Positions 54,512-63,051 of a stretch of 64,000 nucleotides of DNA are shown piece after piece. Every line of letters starts with the position of its first letter. Position 1 is the first letter of the stretch. The DNA is from Micromonospora peucetia (lineage in GTDB: Bacteria; Actinomycetota; Actinomycetes; Mycobacteriales; Micromonosporaceae): the NCBI RefSeq assembly GCF_900091625.1, contig NZ_FMIC01000002.1, positions 4,588,001 to 4,652,000 on the forward strand. The letters run 5' to 3'. The notes beneath the pieces are model-generated. The model was given only the letters and a program-made list of their open reading frames with translations, ran no database searches and was not told the origin of the DNA. A program made the position numbers and the translations under genes.

Positions 54512-54558
54512 TTCCCGACCTGCGCGGGTACGCAGGGCGCAGGTGGGCTAATAGGTGC

Positions 54559-54957
54559 GTGACAGTCCTAGCGATCATCGTCGGTGGCGGCATCGGTGCC
54601 ACCCTGCGGTACGTCCTGGGGCTGAATCTCGCCCCGTCCACGCCGCCGGACTTCCCCTGGGTCACCTTCGTGATCAACTTGGTCGGCGCCTTCGCCCTCG
54701 GCGCCGTGATGACGCTGCTCGCGGCGCACCGGCTGCCGGGGCCGTGGGGCAAGCCGTTCCTCTCGACCGGTGTCATCGGCGGCTTCACGACCTGGTCGCA
54801 CTTCATCGTCGAGGCCGATCAACTGATCGGAGCGCGGCGCAGTGGGGTGGGCATCGCCTACCTCGTCCTGAGCATCTTCGGGGGAGTGATCACCGCGGCA
54901 CTCGGTGCCCGTCTCGCGGAACTCCGGGTGGGGCGTCCGACGGGCAGGCGAGCGTGA
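54559..54957 (+). CDS. crcB: Fluoride channel subunit (CrcB/Fluc), first of pair
   Basis: 132 residues from GTG 54559. Four membrane helices with the Fluc hallmarks IGATLRYVLG, pore Asn in VINLVGAFALG and STGVIGGFTTWS. Fluc channels export cytoplasmic fluoride as antiparallel dimers. The stop overlaps the ATG of a second, divergent-sequence subunit, so the two probably form a heterodimer of fixed opposite topologies. I found no fluoride-riboswitch-like sequence upstream. Confidence 0.93.
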   Translation: MTVLAIIVGGGIGATLRYVLGLNLAPSTPPDFPWVTFVINLVGAFALGAVMTLLAAHRLPGPWGKPFLSTGVIGGFTTWSHFIVEADQLIGARRSGVGIAYLVLSIFGGVITAALGARLAELRVGRPTGRRA

Positions 54958-55352
54958 TGTGGGTGGGAATCGGGGTGTTCCTGGCCGGCGGGCTCGGAGC
55001 GCTGAGCCGCGCCGGCGTTGACGCGCTGGTGAAGCCGTGGTGGAAGGCGCGGGTCACCGGATCCAGCAGAGCCTTCCCGGCGAGCACCTTCCTGATCAAT
55101 GTCTCCGGTGCCTTTGTCCTCGGCATCGTCACCGGCTATGCCGCGAAGAACGCCGCTGGTGGGGCGCAGGACTTCGCCACGATCGCCGGGGTCGGCTTCC
55201 TCGGCGCCTACACCACCTTCTCCACCGAGGAGTGGCACACGCTGGGACTGCTGCGCAAGAACGCCGCCGTCGAGGCCTTCAACGTGCTCGGCAGCCTCGG
55301 CGCGAGCCTGGTGCTGGCCGCGTTCGGCCTGTGGCTCGGCGGTCTGATCTAG
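54957..55352 (+). CDS. crcB: Fluoride channel subunit (CrcB/Fluc), second of pair
   Basis: 131 residues; the ATG overlaps the first subunit stop (ATG/TGA sharing one base). Four helices; LGALSRAGVDAL, pore Asn in LINVSGAFVLG and the TTFST motif in GAYTTFSTEEW. A longer loop after helix 1 (KPWWKARVTGSS) distinguishes it from its partner and may set the opposite orientation. Confidence 0.93.
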   Translation: MWVGIGVFLAGGLGALSRAGVDALVKPWWKARVTGSSRAFPASTFLINVSGAFVLGIVTGYAAKNAAGGAQDFATIAGVGFLGAYTTFSTEEWHTLGLLRKNAAVEAFNVLGSLGASLVLAAFGLWLGGLI

Positions 55353-55425
55353 GGCCTCGTCATTGAACGTCGATCGGGTTGTCCACTGGTTCTGATGTTG
55401 AGTCAGCGGGGCAGAACATCGCTGC

Positions 55426-55499
55426 GCTGATGTCGCAGACGATTCACCGCCGTCTGGTGCCACAGCGGCCCAGAAACCGCTGATGTCACAGACGACTCA
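55426..55499 (+). repeat. Two 21-base direct repeats in a gene-free region
   Basis: GCTGATGTCGCAGACGATTCA (55426-55446) spelled in two parts is GCTGATGTCG plus CAGACGATTCA; the second copy (55479-55499) differs at two bases. The period is 53 bases. A related CTGATGTTGAGTCAG lies at 55392-55406. The whole gap 55353-55881 (529 bases) has no convincing gene. The repeats may be binding sites or leftovers of a mobile element; no transposase is seen. Confidence 0.4.
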
Positions 55500-55881
55500 G
55501 CTCGACAGCGTCATACGGCCATCTCGCCCACGGACCGGCTCGGCGACCACCACCGCCCCACGCAGTGCGGATCACCCGCTCAAGGCTGTATGCATGGAAT
55601 CAGGGCACCTGGCCTTCGACCGCCCAGGTGTGACCCAGGTCACGATCTTGCCTCCCTTCGGGCCTCGCCCGGTCATTCGCGGTGCACTCGGACTGGCCGG
55701 ACCTGCGACTCCCGCAGGTCCGGTCCTTCTCGTCCCGCCAGCCCCGGCCCCGGTGCGCCCACCGCCGCCCGCCGACGGTGCCTGTCGTGTCGGTCGTTAC
55801 TGTTAGCGTGCCCTGCGTTGGTCGATCGCGGCCGATTCCTCACGAAATCTGGCTGATTCGCCACTGCGGAGGGTGTTCTTG

Positions 55882-56739
55882 ATGGGCTGGCTACCGGTGG
55901 GAGACTCGTACGAGATCTCTCTCGTGGACGGAAAGGTGGCGGCCCGGTCCACCGGCTCGCGGGCCACCGGCCGTCCACTGAAGACGTTGCCGAAGGCGCT
56001 GCGCGACGATCCCGAGGTGGACCGGTTGCGCCAACTCGCCCAGTGGCTGGACCGGCACACCGCTGAATGCCTGGCCCGGGTCGACGCCTGGGTGGTGTCC
56101 TCGCTGCCGGTGCCGACCGGGCTGCTGGCCCGGGTCTGGCCGGACCCGGCCTGGCAGGACGCGCTGCGCGACCTCGTGGTGCTCGGGGACGACCCGGCCG
56201 AACCGGGCTTCCTGCGGGACATCACCGACACCGGCGACCTGCGGGTGGTCAACCTGGAGGGGGACACCGTCCGGCTCTCGCCGGTCAGCGCCACGCTGCC
56301 CCACCCGGTGCGCCTGCCCGACCTGGCCGACCTGCGCGAGTTCGCCGACGAACTGGACGTCACCCAGCGGGTCGAGCAACTGCACCGGGGCACCTGGGGC
56401 AGGCCCGCCAACCTGAAGGACCGCGACACCACGATCACCGACTTCCGCGGCACCACGGTCCCCAACCGGCTGGCCGCCCGGGCCGGCACGCTCGGCTTCC
56501 GGGTCTCCGGCTCGCAGGTCAGGTGCCGGGTCTGGGAGGCCGGACGCACGATCGAGGCCGCCATGTGGTTCGACGAGGACTACTGGGACTCCGAGGCGAC
56601 TCTGGGCACCCTCTCCTGGTCGGTCGTTGAGGGACCGACGCTGCGGTTGACCGAGGTCGGGCCGGTGGCCTGGTCGGAAGGAATGCGGATGGCGACGGCC
56701 CTGTCCGGCGCCGTGACCGGAACGGGGGAGAAGGCGTGA
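55882..56739 (+). CDS. DUF4132-like protein, first gene of a MoxR-associated operon
   Basis: 285 residues; ATG 55882 with GGAGGG eight bases upstream. Soluble, no signal peptide. The C-terminal half resembles the end of DUF4132/MolR proteins: RVEQLHRGTWGRPANLKDRD, FRGTTVPNRLAARAGTLGF, and a final VGPVAWSEGMRMATAL matching the family's PxxFSExMRD end block. DUF4132 function is unknown. The stop overlaps the start of the giant gene by 4 bases, and the MoxR and DUF5682 genes follow, so it should be one component of that system. The family call is from memory of short motifs. Confidence 0.75.
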   Translation: MGWLPVGDSYEISLVDGKVAARSTGSRATGRPLKTLPKALRDDPEVDRLRQLAQWLDRHTAECLARVDAWVVSSLPVPTGLLARVWPDPAWQDALRDLVVLGDDPAEPGFLRDITDTGDLRVVNLEGDTVRLSPVSATLPHPVRLPDLADLREFADELDVTQRVEQLHRGTWGRPANLKDRDTTITDFRGTTVPNRLAARAGTLGFRVSGSQVRCRVWEAGRTIEAAMWFDEDYWDSEATLGTLSWSVVEGPTLRLTEVGPVAWSEGMRMATALSGAVTGTGEKA

Positions 56740-59700
56740 CCGGGATGACGACCATGTCGGGCGAGGACTCGGCCGAGAGCCTGCTGGCCGCGGGCGCGGT
56801 GCTGCCGGCCGACACCGCCGGGGTCGGCGACCGGGCGGTACCCCTCACCGTCCGCGCCTACCGGCATCCGGCCCTCGACGACCGGCTGGTGGTCCGCCTG
56901 GTCGACGCCGCCCTGGGCGAGGGTGAGGACATCGCCGTCGGGTTCCTCGGCCTGACACCGGGAGCCGAGCCGGCTGTCGTCGGGCTGGGCCCGCGCCGCC
57001 CGTTGGCCTTCCCGGAGTGGGTGCTGGTGCACCATCCGGCGGACGGCCGGCACGCGTTGGCGGTGGTGCCGGAATTGCAGAAACTGGCCAAGCAGGTTCG
57101 GTCGCGGCCGAAGGCCGCCCTGGACGGGCACCAGGGTCTCGCCGACCGGTTCGCCCGTACGCTGCCGCACTTCCTGCCGACGTTCTTCGAGCAGGCGGCG
57201 CGGGTGTTCCTGGCCGCCGGGCAGGACGCCTATGCGACGCAGCTTTTCAACAAGGCGCGCAAGGCGGAGGCGCAGCACGGCCTGCCGGTCGACCTGAACC
57301 GGCTGGACGAGGTCTACGTGGAGTTCGCGGCGGCCAAGGTGGTCTCCGCGACCGCGTTGGCCGGCCACGCGAAAGAGCTGTCCGCCCAGTTGCCGGCCGA
57401 CGAGGCGCTGGAGCGGTTCAGCCGGCTGGCGCTGCGGGCCGCGAACGCCGGAGTGGTTCCCTCCACACAGTCGGCCACCGCGGTGAACCGGTTGGTCCGG
57501 ACCGCCACCAAGGCCGCTGGCAAGGCGGGCGCCGCCGCCGTCGCCGACCGTGAGGCGGCCTACCTTGCCGAGCTGCTCCGGCTGCCGCTGGCCGCCGAGG
57601 CACCGGCCGGCTGGTGGAAGGCGCACCTGCCAGCGGTGACGGCGCTGGCGGGCCGCGACCCGGCTATCCGCGGCAGCCTGCTCGACCTGATGCCCACCGA
57701 CCGGGACAACCTGGTCACGTGGCTGGCCCTGTTGACCGACACCGGTGCCCTCGCCGGGCTTCACGACCCGGAGGTGCCGGACACGGCCCGCCCGCAGGAC
57801 GGCTCCGTCGGGTGGCTGCGCCGCTTCGTGAGCCGGGCCAACTCCGGCCACCGCCGCAGGCCGCTGTCGCAGCTGTATCCGCTCGTCGAGCAGATGGCCG
57901 AACGGCTGCGCGCCGAACTGACCGACAGCGGCGAGATCCTCGCCGCCGCCGATGACCTGGACCTTCTCGACCTGCTGCTTGCCCTCGACCTGCCGGTGAC
58001 CCCGCCGAAGAAGCTCGACATCCTGGACCTGGCGCACTGGGTCAGCGTTGGGGGAGCGCGGGAGTTGCTCGCCGTGGCCGGCGACGACCGGTTCACCGGG
58101 GCCCTGCGCCGGGGCCTCGACCAGCTCGACGACCAGCAGCAGGCCCTTCGCCGGCTGGCCGTGACGCCGGGCATCCGGCCGTTGCTGACCGACTGGCTGC
58201 GGGCCCGGATCCGCGACCGGTTCGCCACCGGGCTGCCGCACCTGCGGAAGTCGGCGGACTGGCTGGGCAGGCTCCCGGTCGAGGCGCTGCGCCTGGTCTC
58301 CGGCGACCTCGACGGGGCCGGTGATCCCGGTCAAGGCGATGAGCTCAGGCAGGTCTTCGAGATCGACCTCGCCGAGCGCGTCACCCGCAGCCTGCGTGGC
58401 GGAATCGTCGACGAGCTGGGCTGGCCGGACTGGGAACTGGCCTGGCAGGAGGTGACCGACGGCGACCACCGGGTCGAGCTGACCTGGCAGGAAGCCTGGC
58501 CGTACGTGATCCTGGGTGGGCCGACCACGGTGCGAGTGCTCGGCGCCGAGGGCATCGTGCTCCGTCACGACCTGCGCATCCCGGCCGGCGACATGTGGGG
58601 CCAGCCCGGCTACCACTACGTCGACGGCCAGCTGCTGGTCTACTGGCGTTCCAAGGCGTTCGGTTACGACCTGTGCGGCTACTGGCACACGTCGCCCGGC
58701 GAGCCGCAGGCCATCAACGGCCGTCGCCACGGCAGCCAGCCGCGCCGGAACGTGATCACCCTGCCGCTGGCCGGCGGCGGGCGGACCACCGGTGACGGCG
58801 TGCTGCACGCCGGTGACACCGCTGTCCCGGCGGAACTGCCGGTCATCACCGACGGCACCTCCCACTGGGTCTACCGCTCCGGCGAGGAGGGCGGCGACCA
58901 CGGCTGGCGCGAGTACGACCCGGCCAGCAACACCCACGGCCGGCGCAGCCTGCCCCGGTTCCTGGCCGACCTCCCGGTGGGCGGAAGCCGCCTCCAGGAG
59001 TCGGCCAGCTGGCTGCGGCCGGCCCTGTCCGACCGGGCCACCCCGGCTGCCGCTCCGGTGGACGGTCTGCTCGGCTGGCGGGTGGTCACCCTGCCGGACG
59101 GTTCGGTACGCGGCGAGGACCTGGCCGGTCGTACCGTCACCGTGGCTCCGGGACAGGAACCGATCGCGGCGCTGGTGCTGCCCGGCGACGACCGGCCGCG
59201 GGCCGTGCTCAAGGGTTTCGTCCTGGTCGACCCGGACGGGGTGACATCGGCCGCCGGACCGTCCTCCAGCCGGGACGACACCTCCGCCACGATCCCGCTG
59301 CCGGGACAGAAGTTTCTCGGCAACATGCTGCCCCGGGACCCGGCCGGCTCCACGGCCCTGCGCCGGTTGGACCGGGACACCGCCGCCGTGCTGTTCAAGG
59401 GCGCCCTCGACGAACGCCGCGCCGTCCTGGCCGAAGCGGCCGCGCGGGCCGCAGCCCCAGCGGCGACCCGAACCCGGTTGACTGCGGCCACCCAGGCCAT
59501 CACCGGCCTTCCCGTCGCGGTCCCGGCGTCCATGGTCGGCGCACCGGCTGGCACCTCCGGCTCCGGAGCAGCCACCACCGGCGCCACCGCCGACGAAGAC
59601 GACAAGGACGCGTTGGTCGAGCTGGTCCGCTCGACGTTGCCGGTGGTCAGCCACGACGCGGTGCTGGCCGGGGTGGCCGGGGTGCTGCGTCTGGCCGCCC

Positions 59701-61811
59701 GGGTGCGCACCGACCTGGACGCGGTGGCCGAGCGGCTCACCAGGTCGTTGTCCGCCCCGGCGGCGGTGGCGCCGGCGGCCACCGCGACCGGACCCACCGA
59801 CGAGCAGCTCAACCTGGCGCTGAACGGTCTGTACTCGGCCCGCAGGGCGGGCAACTCGCCCCACGCCTTCACCCAGTTGAAGGCGATCGCCGCCCAACGC
59901 TCCGCCACCACCCGCGGCGAACCCTCCGTACGGCTGCACCTCGACGGGCCGCCGCTGCCGGCCGCTCTGGACTGGTGGCACCTGCTCGGCGCTGTCGCGG
60001 CCGTCGCCTACCGGGCCGTCGTGGCGGTCACCCCGGACGAACACCGGGAGACGCTGTGCGACCTGCTCACCGAGCTGGATCGGCTCGGCCTGAGCGCGAT
60101 GGCCGAACCGGCCCGGTGGCGCAGGCTCTCCCTGCACCTGCTGGACGACGACCTGTACAACCCCGACGGCACGCGCCGGTACCCCGGGCCGGGCATCCTG
60201 CCGTTGCCCGACGGGGCGTTCATCGCCGTCCTCAACCCCAGCGGCACGGGCACCGGCTACTTCTTCGACGCGCTGTACCACGACCCGGCCGGCGTGTTCG
60301 CCGTGCCCGAGCCGTACACGGTGCGGTCCTCGGCGCCGGTCGGTGACGAACGGCCGGTCGGCTGGCTGGCCGGTTTCCTCACCGAGCGGGCCGCGCGCGG
60401 CCCGCTCGCCTGGCGGCCGGAAGCGGCCGAGCGGTTCGCCGAGCTGACCGGCGTCACCCCCACCGCCGGGAAGCTGCTGCTGGCCGGCCTTCTGTACGGG
60501 AACTCGATGAAAGACGCGCCGACCGAATTGCGCAAGGCGCTCGGAATCAAGCAGGCCCGCGAGGTCAACCTGGCCTACGAAATACTGTACGAGGCCAGTC
60601 CGGCGGTCCGGCTGGCCGCGGTCTCGGCGCTGCTGCCGGACGACCCGGCCCGGTTGTGGACCGAAGGTCCGGACGTCGCCGCCGCGGCGGCGGTCTGGAA
60701 TGCCGCGGTGGGACGCCGGGTGGTGGTGCCCGAACACTTGTTCGCCGACGCGGTGCGGGCGATCCGGACCGGCTGGGAACCCGCGAAGGCATTGCCGGCG
60801 CTGCTCGACCCCGCCCGTTCGGTCGCGCTGAGCACCGACCTGGCCTTTGAGATCAGAGGCGACCGGGCCCGGCAGGTCGACGGCCAGACGGCGGGGTTCA
60901 CCGGTGAGGTGCTGCGCTCCACGGTCGCCCTGGCGGCCTGGGTCGCCCACCACACGCCAGCCGGCGACCCGTGCCGGGCCGTGCTGCCGGCCGCGCTGGC
61001 CGTGATCCGGGACCGGCTGGCCAACCCCGGCCTGCTGCTCGACCTCAACCAGTACGTCTCCCTGCCCGCGTTCCGCCAGGTGGCGGGCAACCCGTCGGAG
61101 ACCGGCCCGGGCTGGGAACGGTACGGCGCCATCGTTCTGGCCACCCAGGACAGCCAGCCCTCGCCCGCGCTGCGGCCGGACCTGCTCGACGCCGACGGGA
61201 CGGACCCGTACCTGCCGGCGCTGCGGTCAGACGCGGCCAAGCCGTACCCGATGGAGGTGGCGCTGCGCCTGGTCCGCGACCCACGGTTCGCGGCGCTGCT
61301 CGGCGATCCGGGGGAGCCGGGCGGCGGTGCACGGGCGACGGACGGGACCTGGTGGCCGCAGGACCCGACCCGGTCGGTGCCCGACCTGGTCGCCGAGATG
61401 GCCGGGGAGCACGGCCTGGGCGCCGACGCGGCGGCGGTGTACCTGATGCTGCTGGCGATGCCGGACCCGACCGACCGCAACACGGCGAAGTGGACCGGCT
61501 GGAAGCCGGCCCGGCTGAAGGCGGCCCGCGCCGAACTCGCCGGCACCGACCTGGTCGTCGAGGCCAGCCGGTCCCGGTCCGGCCGGTCGCTGTTCCTGCC
61601 CGGCCCCTGGCTGGAACGAGGCAGCGGGCAGGCACCGATCGAGGGCTGGAAGGTCACCCTGTTCGACCTCGCACCCGACGGTACGGCCGGGCTCGGCGTG
61701 ACGGTGCCGTTCGAACCGCCCGCCGACCTCTACCGACGGGCCTGGCAACGCCTTCGCGACGGGGACCGGCCCCGGTTCGACAACCTGCCCACCCGTGGCA
61801 CCCGCCGCTGA
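56736..61811 (+). CDS. Giant protein of unknown function (1691 aa) in the MoxR operon
   Basis: 1691 residues; the ATG overlaps the preceding stop. No signal peptide or membrane segment. The N-terminal third is helical and repeat-like (QLFNKARKAEAQHG; ANAGVVPSTQSATAVNRL). A middle beta-rich segment repeats Gly-Trp and Asp-rich turns (YHYVDGQLLVYWRSKAFGYD, GTSHWVYRSGEEGGDHGW), like a beta-propeller or carbohydrate-like fold. The C-terminal part is helical again. I do not recognise a catalytic motif or a named family. Its place directly before a MoxR ATPase and DUF5682 suggests a scaffold or substrate-binding partner of the ATPase, as in MoxR/VWA systems. Confidence 0.9.
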   Translation: MTGMTTMSGEDSAESLLAAGAVLPADTAGVGDRAVPLTVRAYRHPALDDRLVVRLVDAALGEGEDIAVGFLGLTPGAEPAVVGLGPRRPLAFPEWVLVHHPADGRHALAVVPELQKLAKQVRSRPKAALDGHQGLADRFARTLPHFLPTFFEQAARVFLAAGQDAYATQLFNKARKAEAQHGLPVDLNRLDEVYVEFAAAKVVSATALAGHAKELSAQLPADEALERFSRLALRAANAGVVPSTQSATAVNRLVRTATKAAGKAGAAAVADREAAYLAELLRLPLAAEAPAGWWKAHLPAVTALAGRDPAIRGSLLDLMPTDRDNLVTWLALLTDTGALAGLHDPEVPDTARPQDGSVGWLRRFVSRANSGHRRRPLSQLYPLVEQMAERLRAELTDSGEILAAADDLDLLDLLLALDLPVTPPKKLDILDLAHWVSVGGARELLAVAGDDRFTGALRRGLDQLDDQQQALRRLAVTPGIRPLLTDWLRARIRDRFATGLPHLRKSADWLGRLPVEALRLVSGDLDGAGDPGQGDELRQVFEIDLAERVTRSLRGGIVDELGWPDWELAWQEVTDGDHRVELTWQEAWPYVILGGPTTVRVLGAEGIVLRHDLRIPAGDMWGQPGYHYVDGQLLVYWRSKAFGYDLCGYWHTSPGEPQAINGRRHGSQPRRNVITLPLAGGGRTTGDGVLHAGDTAVPAELPVITDGTSHWVYRSGEEGGDHGWREYDPASNTHGRRSLPRFLADLPVGGSRLQESASWLRPALSDRATPAAAPVDGLLGWRVVTLPDGSVRGEDLAGRTVTVAPGQEPIAALVLPGDDRPRAVLKGFVLVDPDGVTSAAGPSSSRDDTSATIPLPGQKFLGNMLPRDPAGSTALRRLDRDTAAVLFKGALDERRAVLAEAAARAAAPAATRTRLTAATQAITGLPVAVPASMVGAPAGTSGSGAATTGATADEDDKDALVELVRSTLPVVSHDAVLAGVAGVLRLAARVRTDLDAVAERLTRSLSAPAAVAPAATATGPTDEQLNLALNGLYSARRAGNSPHAFTQLKAIAAQRSATTRGEPSVRLHLDGPPLPAALDWWHLLGAVAAVAYRAVVAVTPDEHRETLCDLLTELDRLGLSAMAEPARWRRLSLHLLDDDLYNPDGTRRYPGPGILPLPDGAFIAVLNPSGTGTGYFFDALYHDPAGVFAVPEPYTVRSSAPVGDERPVGWLAGFLTERAARGPLAWRPEAAERFAELTGVTPTAGKLLLAGLLYGNSMKDAPTELRKALGIKQAREVNLAYEILYEASPAVRLAAVSALLPDDPARLWTEGPDVAAAAAVWNAAVGRRVVVPEHLFADAVRAIRTGWEPAKALPALLDPARSVALSTDLAFEIRGDRARQVDGQTAGFTGEVLRSTVALAAWVAHHTPAGDPCRAVLPAALAVIRDRLANPGLLLDLNQYVSLPAFRQVAGNPSETGPGWERYGAIVLATQDSQPSPALRPDLLDADGTDPYLPALRSDAAKPYPMEVALRLVRDPRFAALLGDPGEPGGGARATDGTWWPQDPTRSVPDLVAEMAGEHGLGADAAAVYLMLLAMPDPTDRNTAKWTGWKPARLKAARAELAGTDLVVEASRSRSGRSLFLPGPWLERGSGQAPIEGWKVTLFDLAPDGTAGLGVTVPFEPPADLYRRAWQRLRDGDRPRFDNLPTRGTRR

Positions 61812-61860
61812 CCTCTGTGCCGAACACCCATCCGAACCAGAGAGAGATCGAGGAATATCA

Positions 61861-63051
61861 GTGACCGTGACGGAACACGTCCGCCCCACCGCGGCATCGG
61901 AGACCGCCGCCCAGGTTCTCTCCGCCGAGCAGCGGTACGCCGACGAGCTGGCCTTCCTGGCCGGGTACGACGACGGGGCCCGGCCGCCGGGCTGGGCGCT
62001 GACCCCGCGCGCCGTGGTCACCTTCATCCAGGGCAGCGAGGGCGAGGCGTTGAAGCTGCCCGCCGACCGGCGTACCGGCCCGGACGGCACCGAACTGCCG
62101 GCCAGCATGACCATCCCGGCGAAGTTCGTCGGTGAGCGGAGCCTGGTCGAGCGGTGCGTGGTCACCCTGGCCGGTGAGCGGGGCCTGCTGCTGGTCGGCG
62201 AACCCGGCACCGCCAAGTCCATGCTGTCCGAGCTGCTGGCAGCCGCGGTCAGCGGCACCAGCGCGCTGACCGTGCAGGGCACCGCCGGCACCACCGAGGA
62301 TGCCTTCCGGTACGGCTGGAACTACGCCCTGCTGCTCGCCCAGGGCCCGACCCCGCAGGCGCTGGTCGACTCGCCGGTGCTGACCGCGATGCGCACCGGC
62401 CGGGTGGTCCGGATCGAGGAGGTCACCCGCTGCCTGCCCGAGGTGCAGGACGCGCTGGTGTCCATCCTGTCCGACCGGCGGATGAACGTGCCGGAGCTGA
62501 GCGGCACCGAGGGTGGCCTGATCCGCGCGGTGCCCGGGTTCACCGTGATCGCCACCGCCAACCTGCGGGACCGGGGCGTTTCGGAGATGTCCTCGGCCCT
62601 CAAGCGCCGGTTCAACTTCGAGACCATCCACCCGATCTCGGACGTGGACACCGAGACCGACCTGGTCCGTCGGCAGGCCACCGCCGCCGTGCAGCGTGCC
62701 GGCGCGGCGTACACCGTGGACGACGCGGTGCTGGACGCCCTGGTCACCGTGTTCCGTGACCTGCGTTCCGGCCGGTCGGGCGAGGGTTGGGACGTGGAAC
62801 GGCCCGGCACGGTCATGTCCACCGCCGAGGCGGTGCAGGTGGCGGCGTCGCTCGGCCTGGCCGCCGCGTACCTGCCCGGCGGGGACGCGCTCGACCTGGT
62901 GCCCGGGCACCTGCTCGGCGTGGTCCGCAAGGACGATCAGAACGACCACGCGCGGCTGCTCGGCTACTGGGACGGCCCGGTCCGCCGCCGCGCCGAGGAC
63001 GGCTCGGCGATGTGGCGCCGGCTCTGGGACCTGCGGGAGAGCCTCCGGTGA
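61861..63051 (+). CDS. MoxR-family AAA+ ATPase
   Basis: 396 residues from GTG 61861, preceded by GAGGAATATCA. Walker A GEPGTAKSML (about 118-127), Walker B region RVVRIEEVTRCLPEVQDAL (Glu pair), sensor 1 in VIATANLRDRG, and arginine finger SSALKRRFNF: a complete MoxR ATPase. MoxR proteins act as chaperone-like remodellers with von Willebrand A (VWA) proteins. The DUF5682 gene overlaps its stop (GTGA), and a VWA gene is expected just beyond the window. The N-terminal 90 residues carry a substrate-specific extension (TFIQGSEGEALKLP). Confidence 0.94.
   Translation: MTVTEHVRPTAASETAAQVLSAEQRYADELAFLAGYDDGARPPGWALTPRAVVTFIQGSEGEALKLPADRRTGPDGTELPASMTIPAKFVGERSLVERCVVTLAGERGLLLVGEPGTAKSMLSELLAAAVSGTSALTVQGTAGTTEDAFRYGWNYALLLAQGPTPQALVDSPVLTAMRTGRVVRIEEVTRCLPEVQDALVSILSDRRMNVPELSGTEGGLIRAVPGFTVIATANLRDRGVSEMSSALKRRFNFETIHPISDVDTETDLVRRQATAAVQRAGAAYTVDDAVLDALVTVFRDLRSGRSGEGWDVERPGTVMSTAEAVQVAASLGLAAAYLPGGDALDLVPGHLLGVVRKDDQNDHARLLGYWDGPVRRRAEDGSAMWRRLWDLRESLR

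Noticed and set aside
54361..54558. Fluoride riboswitch upstream of crcB
   Set aside because: I looked for the conserved pseudoknot segments of the crcB motif and did not see them; only a simple inverted repeat is present.
56580..60953. A 1457-codon minus-strand frame opposite the giant MoxR-operon protein
   Set aside because: No ribosome site or domain and low-complexity Gly/Arg/Gln content. The plus-strand gene has coupled starts and coherent codon use.
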